A DNA stretch of 64,000 nt. Source: Candidatus Thorarchaeota archaeon (GTDB lineage Archaea; Asgardarchaeota; Thorarchaeia; Thorarchaeales; Thorarchaeaceae). Of the stretch, positions 16,480 to 22,756 are shown piece by piece (the stretch's first letter is position 1; the number at the start of each line of letters is the position of its first letter). The stretch is taken from NCBI GenBank assembly GCA_016840385.1, contig JAEOSL010000003.1, forward strand, positions 1 to 64,000, written 5' to 3'. The notes beneath the pieces were generated by a model that saw only the letters and a program-made list of their open reading frames with translations, had not been told where the DNA came from and ran no database searches. Both the position numbers and the translations under genes were made by a program.

Positions 16480-17493
16480 ATGAGTATCATCCAAGTAGTT
16501 GGGTCAACACGAATAAATAACACGATATACTTAGCAGTAGCATCGCTCTACTGGACTGCAGTACTGGATGGTTTAGGATTTGAATTATCAACGGTTACTA
16601 CAATAACAACAGTTACTACAGCTCTAATGATAATCCCATTCTCTGCAGGAATTGCAATTTTTCTGTGGGCATTTGAGTTTGAAAAGTTAGTGATCAATAG
16701 GGTTGTGGGATGGTTATTAATGCGCAATTCTAAACAATTTGAAATTCTAATTGCTACTCTAATTATCTATATCAAGCCTTGGCAATCATTTACACCACTT
16801 AGTGCATACAAACCAAATGAGATCTTAAAATATGAATTGGAGAAAATGATAGATGGAATTACCTTCAAAGATGATTTCGAAAAATTTTATCAGCTATTCT
16901 GGGTATTCTGGGCAATCTTTCCATTCTTGTTCCTTATTCGTAGAATATCAGTAATTCTGGAAATTTTATTCATTCCATTAGCTCTAATGTGTTTCACTAT
17001 TGTTGCTGCACCAATTCTCAGAAATAGTATTCAAAGAGCTGAATTACCACTAGAAGTGATTATTACTAAGTGGCTTAATGGATTGATTATATCAGATGAT
17101 AGAAGAAGGCAGAGTATCTCTTTCTTTCGTAAACTTGATGATGTTCACAAACCATCCATCAGGAAGACTCTAGTTAGTTGGACAGACGAAGCCATATTGA
17201 AGTGTGACAATAGTGATTGGAAAGCATTCAATGATAGATACAAACAGATTATTGATTTTATTCACATGATTTTTCCTTATGTTCCAACAGATTTAGATTT
17301 CGATGATTTCATTAGAGATATAATCTGGACTAGTCAACAAAATCCATTTCTCTCTGACAAAATAATTTTTCCTGAAAATTATTCAAGAAGTGAGCGGTAT
17401 GATCCTGTGGGAGCGACCTATTCAGGCTTGTGTAGAGGAATGGCAGGGGGAGCTTATTTTAGAATCATTGAAAGTGCTCGGAGATCCAATTAG
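16480..17493 (+). CDS. Membrane protein of unknown function, N-terminal part of a split gene
   Basis: About 337 residues with a hydrophobic pair at the N-terminus (TIYLAVASLYWTAVLDGL; LMIIPFSAGIAIFLWAFEF) and a second pair at about 140-175 (FWVFWAIFPFLFLI; ILFIPLALMCFTIVAAP), then a soluble helical region. No family recognised. I start it at the ATG 16480; a TTG at 16468 is possible. It ends inside the next frame: the downstream frame overlaps by 104 bases and continues in the same style, which points to a frameshift, either real (a broken gene or recoding) or an assembly error. The segment is visibly AT-richer than neighbouring housekeeping genes. Confidence 0.55.
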   Translation: MSIIQVVGSTRINNTIYLAVASLYWTAVLDGLGFELSTVTTITTVTTALMIIPFSAGIAIFLWAFEFEKLVINRVVGWLLMRNSKQFEILIATLIIYIKPWQSFTPLSAYKPNEILKYELEKMIDGITFKDDFEKFYQLFWVFWAIFPFLFLIRRISVILEILFIPLALMCFTIVAAPILRNSIQRAELPLEVIITKWLNGLIISDDRRRQSISFFRKLDDVHKPSIRKTLVSWTDEAILKCDNSDWKAFNDRYKQIIDFIHMIFPYVPTDLDFDDFIRDIIWTSQQNPFLSDKIIFPENYSRSERYDPVGATYSGLCRGMAGGAYFRIIESARRSN

Positions 17494-18109
17494 TAGGAAA
17501 ACATTCTATGATGAATTCTGCTCTGATGATAAGCGGTGGGTAACTCCGGCATCGAAATTTCTAGATTTTATTTTAAAGGATGATGATGAAGATGATAGGG
17601 AACGGCTTATTGTTCCTTGTCTAGATACTCAATCTATAGAATACCTTCAACCTGAAACATTAGCTATGATTAGGAATATTCCGTTTTATTTGCGAAATAT
17701 GGAGGAACCTATATCTAACTTCACCGTTAAATCACAATGGTCGTTGGAGTTAGCACGGTATCTAATTGAAGATATCGAAAGTGGAGCTCAATTAATGGAT
17801 ACAGCTGAAGTAATTCGTTACATAACAAGTTGGGGAATAAAACCGATTTCTATCATTGATTCTGCTGGAAATCTAATTTCACAGACTTATTTGGAATCAA
17901 ATTTTGATTTGAATCCATCAGACTTAATTTTGTGTTTGGAACCACTCATCAGAAAAAGCAGAGTTTTAGACCAATCGGAAGTTATCAGAATGCTTGAACA
18001 TATGCAAGAAAAAGAACATTTCGATTCGTTATTAGTAAGTTTGAAGAAAATTGTTGGGACTAAGAAATACAGAACGATTACATCCGTAGTAGAACATTTT
18101 ACTAATTAG
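17390..18109 (+). CDS. C-terminal part of the split membrane protein gene
   Basis: A soluble 239-residue frame beginning at GTG 17390 in the +1 frame relative to the preceding gene. It is charged and helical (KVLGDPISRKTFYDEFCSDDKRW, LEDIESGAQLMD-like stretches, RMLEHMQEKEHFDSLLVSLKKIV). It has no ribosome-binding site that would argue for an independent start, and the junction near 17390-17490 reads best as one protein that changes frame. Function unknown. Position beside AlbA_2 and nuclease genes suggests an accessory or defence role, but that is guilt by association only. Confidence 0.45.
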   Translation: MSGMILWERPIQACVEEWQGELILESLKVLGDPISRKTFYDEFCSDDKRWVTPASKFLDFILKDDDEDDRERLIVPCLDTQSIEYLQPETLAMIRNIPFYLRNMEEPISNFTVKSQWSLELARYLIEDIESGAQLMDTAEVIRYITSWGIKPISIIDSAGNLISQTYLESNFDLNPSDLILCLEPLIRKSRVLDQSEVIRMLEHMQEKEHFDSLLVSLKKIVGTKKYRTITSVVEHFTN

Positions 18110-18122
18110 ATTGGAGAATGAT

Positions 18123-18148
18123 TGGCGGGTCAGGAGGGATTTGAACCC
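18123..18148 (-). repeat. tRNA 3'-end-like fragment, copy D
   Basis: Plus strand TGGCGGGTCAGGAGGGATTT then GAACCC, the longest copy. On the minus strand it reads GGG-TTCAAAT-CCCTC-CTGACCC-G-CCA. It lies 13 bases after the stop of the plus-strand gene and directly touches the stop codon of the convergent AlbA_2 gene. Confidence 0.75.
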
Positions 18149-19266
18149 TATCTTCTTTTAGCCCTCCTAAACATTCGATTAATTGACTTGGATTTCCCTG
18201 AGGATAAATTGGACATCGAATCTTCAGCTAATCCTGCCAACATCACCCAAACTATTGTAAATGGATTGACTTCACCAGGGGGATTTTCGGAAGTCAGTGA
18301 GAGTAACTCTCCAGTTAATTGTGCTTGCTGTTGAATTCTTAAAGCTCTTTCATCAACTCCAATATTACTAGGAATAGGTTCGAAAATACTTCTCGGTTGA
18401 TTTCTGAATTCTTCCATCCAGTCAAATAGAAACTCCACCGCTTGCTCTTCTTCTATTTTATTTTCTTTTGTAGGGTTATACTCAAGTACTAAACGCGTCT
18501 TTTTTGTGACAGTTGAATCGTTTCCAATTTGAGCCATTGCAAGTAGACCAATTGCTCTCACTCTGAGCATATCATGAAATATTTCTGGAGAAGGTGTTTC
18601 AGTGTCGATTGAAACGCTACATGCCTCAGTAAATGACTTCAATTTGTTCTCAACAGTTCTTCGATGTATCCACCTTTTCTCGCGACGTTTTGCACTTATG
18701 CGTTCATACAAACTAGCATCGTAGAAAACCTTCAACAGTTTGTCAAGAATTTCTTCAACACGTTGTGATTCGATTTCTGGAAAGTTGCTCAATGCCCTTT
18801 CCCGACTTAGTCGAGCTTCTTCTAAGAAATATTCATTGGATTTTCTCGCTAATTCGGATATTGTGCCTATATCAGCTATTACACAATCATCCTCCTTCCT
18901 GAAATAGACAACTCCATCCACCTGATGGACTTGATTGGTTTTACTTATTTCAATCAGACCAAAATTAATTCCCTCATACTCGATTTCTGTTACTCGGATA
19001 CTATGAACTGGAGGTGTAATACGTTCTCGTCCAACCTTCAATATTATTTTAATGTCTAGTGATCCAGGAGGAATCCCAATTCGATTCTTTGTCTTATCTT
19101 CAATTCCAATAACAATGTATCCTCCACCAGTATTGGCAAAGCAGCAGATATCCTTTGCAAGTTCCTTTCTTTGACTGCGATGCTCAAGAGGAAGTGCTTG
19201 TTTGAAATCTAGATTTTCGTTCTCATCTTGATCCAGCAATTCACGAAGTATCTCAATCATTGACAA
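18148..19266 (-). CDS. AlbA_2 (Schlafen-type) ATP-binding domain protein
   Basis: A 372-residue protein. Residues about 15-135 are an AlbA_2 domain: LDFKQALPL, then the glycine-rich FANTGGGYIVIGIEDKTK (43-59), the ISKTNQVHQVDGVVYFR strand pair. This domain occurs in archaeal and bacterial regulators, in Schlafen proteins and in several antiviral systems. The C-terminal 230 residues are helical and not recognised, with no winged-helix DNA-binding domain that I can see. It sits downstream of, and on the same strand as, a PD-(D/E)XK protein, with about 120 bases between them. Confidence 0.7.
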   Translation of the reverse strand: MSMIEILRELLDQDENENLDFKQALPLEHRSQRKELAKDICCFANTGGGYIVIGIEDKTKNRIGIPPGSLDIKIILKVGRERITPPVHSIRVTEIEYEGINFGLIEISKTNQVHQVDGVVYFRKEDDCVIADIGTISELARKSNEYFLEEARLSRERALSNFPEIESQRVEEILDKLLKVFYDASLYERISAKRREKRWIHRRTVENKLKSFTEACSVSIDTETPSPEIFHDMLRVRAIGLLAMAQIGNDSTVTKKTRLVLEYNPTKENKIEEEQAVEFLFDWMEEFRNQPRSIFEPIPSNIGVDERALRIQQQAQLTGELLSLTSENPPGEVNPFTIVWVMLAGLAEDSMSNLSSGKSKSINRMFRRAKRR

Positions 19267-19385
19267 TTACCCCAGTAATTTAAAAATCTGGGAAATCACA
19301 TAAACATGTGGACTATCCAATTTCATTTCCTTTATTGCTAGAAAATCAGATGACCAATTTGAATTCTTTAGTTGAATTCTAATTA

Positions 19386-19961
19386 TTAATCATCTGCAAA
19401 TACTAATTGATCCTGTATGATTACTCGACTTGTTCGCGGGGGATTTTGTGCATATATGGTCCATTTTGATGACATGAGGTCTTTTCCTAGAATTAGGTGG
19501 AATCCATATCGATATCCGTAATTAGATGTAAGTTCGGTTAGGACTGCAACATCTTTGTCATGAGAAACTCTATCGGTATTATTATGTTTCTTAATTTCCA
19601 AGCAGATAAAATCATTTCCAACACGCAACTCTCGTGTCTGAACAATTATATCTGGATATCTACAATGCTCTTCATTATTTGAATCAGTAGTAGTTTTACA
19701 AGGAATCTCAATATATGATCCATCATCCTGTAATTGGAAAGCTGAATTGTACTCGCAATCAACATAGAACTCATCCATCATATTTTGTAGATAGTGAGCA
19801 AATCTAAACACAAGACATTGTTCTCGAACACCATTCCCGTTTTTTCGTTCAAAAAGAAACCTATCATGTGTATACAATTTAGTAAGACAAGCACGTAGTA
19901 TGTTCTTGATTTCGTTTAGAGATCTATATCTATGAAACAATGACTCCTCCTCCAATAACAC
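19386..19961 (-). CDS. Small PD-(D/E)XK nuclease-like protein
   Basis: A 191-residue protein with a restriction-enzyme-like core: D104 in RYPDIIV and E122-x-K124 in FICLEIKKH form the PD-(D/E)XK triad, with a preceding helix (EQCLVFRFAHYLQNMM) carrying a candidate Glu at 47. Such stand-alone nucleases occur in restriction and phage-defence settings and in mobile elements. The partner or target is unknown. The neighbouring AlbA_2 gene is on the same strand. The core motif is convincing, the biology is not known. Confidence 0.65.
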   Translation of the reverse strand: MLLEEESLFHRYRSLNEIKNILRACLTKLYTHDRFLFERKNGNGVREQCLVFRFAHYLQNMMDEFYVDCEYNSAFQLQDDGSYIEIPCKTTTDSNNEEHCRYPDIIVQTRELRVGNDFICLEIKKHNNTDRVSHDKDVAVLTELTSNYGYRYGFHLILGKDLMSSKWTIYAQNPPRTSRVIIQDQLVFADD

Positions 19962-20246
19962 TAATGTCGCATCTTTCTATAGATGATTTAAATAATCTCC
20001 GTATAAATTTGAGCGAATACACTATTATATTATGAAAGATACTCCAAGCATTTAGAAATTACAAAGTCTAGCGATTCTGTTTCTTTGTTGTTTTCAATAA
20101 ACAAAGCACTAGATGAACTTGCTAATCGAGGGATAATAGTGATAAGTGGTGGATATAGATACTATGGAATATTCCGAAACCTCTATAACCTAATTTTGGA
20201 GAAAAGCAAAAACACGGGCTGGTGGCTAAGCCAGGCATAGCGACAG

Positions 20247-20275
20247 ATCTATCAGAACTTTTCTGATGAGTCGGC
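20247..20275 (+). other. tRNA-Lys intron 1 (position 30/31), 29 bases
   Basis: Bulge-helix-bulge: central helix CGAC (20241-20244) with GTCG (20270-20273). The 5' bulge is AG^A, the 3' bulge GC^G, and the intron hairpin is ATCAGAA/TTCTGAT. Removal restores a five-pair anticodon stem. The site lies in the anticodon stem, not at the canonical 37/38, so cleavage needs a splicing endonuclease of relaxed specificity. Confidence 0.88.
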
Positions 20276-20301
20276 GCTCTTAACTTGTTGGTCGAGGGTT
20301 C

Positions 20302-20331
20302 TTGGTAACTGATTTCCAGTTTCCAGCCCAA
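20302..20331 (+). other. tRNA-Lys intron 2 (position 56/57, T loop), 30 bases
   Basis: Bulge-helix-bulge: central helix GGGT (20296-20299) with GCCC (20326-20329). The 5' bulge is TC^T, the 3' bulge AA^A, and the intron stem is TGG-x-AACTG with CAGTT-x-CCA. Removal restores the standard TTCAAAT T loop, which is also the form seen in the nearby tRNA-end fragments. Confidence 0.88.
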
Positions 20332-20367
20332 AAATCCCTCCCAGCCCGCCATCTTCTTACTGTGTAA

Positions 20368-20445
20368 TTAGCCATATTGAATATCTGGCTAAGCCACTGG
20401 TCGTTCATTTTTAAATAGACTTTAAGAAGTCCTTCCAGGAACGAC
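20368..20445 (-). ncRNA. Candidate structured RNA at the 3' end of the RuvC nuclease gene
   Basis: On the minus strand, from inside the last codons past the stop at 20422, there are two consecutive stem-loops. The first is GTCGTTC/GAACGAC (20400-20406 with 20439-20445) enclosing GACTT/AAGTC. The second is TTAGCCA/TGGCTAA (20368-20374 with 20386-20392). TnpB proteins use an omega RNA that overlaps the 3' end of their gene, with the guide at its 3' side. By analogy the guide here would read from about 20365 downward into the complement of the tRNA-Lys 3' end. Structure is seen; the role is inference. Confidence 0.4.
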
Positions 20446-22575
20446 ACTGGATTGTTGAACATGAATTATATTGCGTGCTGCATTGATATCAGCGTGGAAA
20501 TGTTCATCGCATTTTAGACAGTAGAAGAACTCCCCTCCTTTTTTCTCAGATTGAGAGGTTTCATCCACAACTCGAATACCTCGGGCACCACACTGATGAC
20601 AGGTCTGACTAGTGTATCGTGGGTTCACAGTCCATACACTGTACTTAGAATGACCAAGGGACTCTCTCATATATCTCACAGTTTCAATGATTTTTCCCCA
20701 GAGATTGACACCAAGGAACCAAGAGAGATTCTTCATTCCCCCTCGAGCCTGAAAGCTCCGTAAATCCTCAAAGAACAACTTTTGCACTCTATGCTCCTCA
20801 CAGAACCAAACGGTTCTTGAAGCAACTTGTCGAGCTATCTCACGATCAAGACGACGAAACTTTCTCCACAGCGCACTCACATGTCTATCTCTCTTTAGAA
20901 TGGGCGTGGGATATGACTGTCCGGACCGTTTCTTTTCCCAGTTATTCTTCTTTCTGTCTAGTTCAGAGGTAAGCTTTGAAGCATGTTTTCTAAGTCGCTC
21001 TCTTTTCTCAACCAAGGGACCCACTGTGATGAGTAAGTCTTCATAGGATGTTTCCTTTTCCACGGAGAGAGCTACGGGTGCTCGAATTCCTCTATCAACT
21101 CCTGCTTGAGAGTAGTACTCTCGTTCCCCTAAGACCTTAGTGCTGACTTCACCATTAGGAGAGAGGAAGGGGATTTGAAGAGTGACTCTATTTCCTCTGA
21201 GAAGCAATCGTGGCGGAGCACTCCTGCGAGCAGCCTTTAGCTGGCTGACTTCCTGTTGTAAAAGGACTACTTTCTCTGAATCAGATTCTTTTCTCATTCT
21301 CATCTTTTTTAGTCGATAGGCTGTATGTTGGAATCCAATGGTGTTCATTAGTTGTTTATCCATATCTTCGAACTTCGCTGCTCTGAATCTTAGTCGTTCA
21401 GCCCTGTGAACATCACCTTTCTTTTCAGCAATAACTACCTTGTTTCTATCTTCTGAACTTGCTCTGGGAAGCCAATTCAAGAATCGAAAGGTGAGAGTCT
21501 TAGACTTGTAGAGAGTGTGCTCACTCTGTATTCCATCAATTCCAGGAGGGAGTTTGAGATGTAGGAGAATCTCGTTTTCCCTTTCTTGATCGATAGAGAA
21601 CCAGTACCCCTGACCAATTGAGTTCTCTGTTGATGCTGAGAAATCCAGACTGTAATTCTTGAGCCTTGGAACTGTGAAAGGATATCCCTTCACCTTCCAC
21701 TCCTGAACCTGACTCATGATGATACTGGTGACTCTCTGTTTCTCAGGAGAATCCTTCTCTAAAAGGGAGGATATCTTAAACCTCTGCTTTCCCCGCCATC
21801 GAATTTTGATTTCAAGATTGTCTAGGATGTGCCTATCAAGAGCAAACCGAAGTTGTCTGAGAACTCCCAGAGAATAATGATACCCTGAGCCATTGTTCTT
21901 CACAGACTCACAGCTATCTCTCACCTTGCGTATCAAATAGTTCGGGATTCTCTTCTTATTCAGAAGGGAAATGATTTCGTCGGACGATTCACTGAGATAA
22001 TTGATAGCAGAAATAACAAGCTGTCTTCTCGTCCAGTCTGTAAGAATAATCCTTCCAGCCTGTTCAAGGGCATTTCTGTGAAGTCGCTCATATACCAGTC
22101 GTTTGAAATCTTGATTGTTCTGATAGCAGATGTTAGGCTCTCCCCTAAGGAGATTGTAAGCCCGTCCTCTGAATTCAGAAAGCTTAGTTCCTAGTTGCTC
22201 AGCATATTTGGGATTCTTGTAGACTCTCTCAAGAGCAAGGTTTACTGTGTCAACATATTGTTTGAATGTTGACTCAAGGATTTCAAGATCAATATCCTTC
22301 ACTTTTCTTCCTGTACATTTTGTGACAGAGAGAAACTGTTGAACACTATCAGTTCTATGCTTCTTTGAGAAAGAGGGGTCTGGTTTTCGGTATTGTCCCT
22401 TTCGAGAAACAACTCTATCCTCGGAATTGAGAGTGAATGACTCGACAAGATACTTCAGACCAGTCTTTGATGTACCTGATGATGTGTATATAAATTTGTC
22501 ATCCATTTTTATTTGCTTTCCAGTCTTAGACTGTGTCTGCTTCCGGGGACGACGCCGGTTTTTCTCTTTAATCAT
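20422..22575 (-). CDS. TnpB/Cas12-like RuvC nuclease, unusually large
   Basis: A 717-residue protein with an intact split RuvC domain at its C-terminus: D494 in QAGVDRGIRAPVALSVE, E603 in KLFFEDLRSF, and D696 in HADINAARN, with a zinc finger between the last two (C659, C662, C686, C689). This is the TnpB/Cas12 catalytic plan. The long N-terminal part is basic (MIKEKNRRRPRKQ), and residues 80-420 would form the recognition and wedge regions. TnpB is usually 350-450 residues, so this protein is in the size range of compact Cas12 forms, yet no CRISPR array is nearby. It diverges from the 1514-residue gene and its 3' end faces tRNA-Lys. No TnpA transposase is present. Confidence 0.82.
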   Translation of the reverse strand: MIKEKNRRRPRKQTQSKTGKQIKMDDKFIYTSSGTSKTGLKYLVESFTLNSEDRVVSRKGQYRKPDPSFSKKHRTDSVQQFLSVTKCTGRKVKDIDLEILESTFKQYVDTVNLALERVYKNPKYAEQLGTKLSEFRGRAYNLLRGEPNICYQNNQDFKRLVYERLHRNALEQAGRIILTDWTRRQLVISAINYLSESSDEIISLLNKKRIPNYLIRKVRDSCESVKNNGSGYHYSLGVLRQLRFALDRHILDNLEIKIRWRGKQRFKISSLLEKDSPEKQRVTSIIMSQVQEWKVKGYPFTVPRLKNYSLDFSASTENSIGQGYWFSIDQERENEILLHLKLPPGIDGIQSEHTLYKSKTLTFRFLNWLPRASSEDRNKVVIAEKKGDVHRAERLRFRAAKFEDMDKQLMNTIGFQHTAYRLKKMRMRKESDSEKVVLLQQEVSQLKAARRSAPPRLLLRGNRVTLQIPFLSPNGEVSTKVLGEREYYSQAGVDRGIRAPVALSVEKETSYEDLLITVGPLVEKRERLRKHASKLTSELDRKKNNWEKKRSGQSYPTPILKRDRHVSALWRKFRRLDREIARQVASRTVWFCEEHRVQKLFFEDLRSFQARGGMKNLSWFLGVNLWGKIIETVRYMRESLGHSKYSVWTVNPRYTSQTCHQCGARGIRVVDETSQSEKKGGEFFYCLKCDEHFHADINAARNIIHVQQSSVVPGRTS
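22484..22498. repeat. 15-bp direct repeat, copy 1
   Basis: TGTGTATATAAATTT, lying inside the 5' part of the RuvC nuclease gene (antisense to codons for KFIYT). An exact second copy lies at 22618-22632. The TATA-like core suggests a promoter or protein-binding site, or an element-internal repeat. Confidence 0.5.
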
Positions 22576-22617
22576 CAGTCACCACTCTCAAATTCTTACT
22601 GAATATTATATTCTCAT

Positions 22618-22632
22618 TGTGTATATAAATTT
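22618..22632. repeat. 15-bp direct repeat, copy 2
   Basis: Exact repeat of TGTGTATATAAATTT in the AT-rich 181-base divergent promoter region between the RuvC nuclease gene and the 1514-residue gene. The rest of that region holds further TATA-like sequence (TTATATAATTAATTG, about 22734) just ahead of the GTG start at 22757. Confidence 0.5.
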
Positions 22633-22756
22633 ACCAAGACTGTAAAGTAATAATAGTTCTAATTTGCCGTTTATTTGAATATTTCAAATTAAATCAAGTA
22701 TTTCATAATGTCGAATTACCCGAAGAATTTATTATATAATTAATTGATATATCCTT

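Larger units (their letters stand above)
20216..20351 (+). tRNA. tRNA-Lys(CTT) with two non-canonical introns
   Basis: Acceptor GGGCTGG (20216-20222) pairs with CCAGCCC (20341-20347), followed by G73, the archaeal Lys discriminator, and an encoded CCA. The D stem is GCTA/TAGC. The anticodon stem is ACAG+G paired with CTTGT, and the loop CTCTTAA gives anticodon CTT. The variable region is TGGTC and the T arm is GAGGG-TTC+AAAT-CCCTC. Two introns are required: 20247-20275 between positions 30 and 31, and 20302-20331 between 56 and 57. Each forms a proper bulge-helix-bulge. Spliced length is 77 bases including CCA. The divergent element at 20.4-28 kb begins within about 20 bases of its 3' end. 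Confidence 0.92.

Noticed and set aside
15148..18148. Complete minus-strand tRNA genes at the four fragment sites
   Set aside because: Sequence upstream of each T arm does not give an anticodon arm, D arm or matching 5' acceptor, so only 3' ends are present.
20019..20240. Plus-strand frame reading INKALDELANRGIIVISGGY into the tRNA
   Set aside because: It has no start codon and runs into the tRNA gene; at best a gene relic. Otherwise the stretch 19962-20215 shows only AT-rich sequence.
20122..20352. Minus-strand 76-residue reading frame
   Set aside because: It lies across the tRNA-Lys gene and its introns and reflects the structured GC-rich tRNA sequence.
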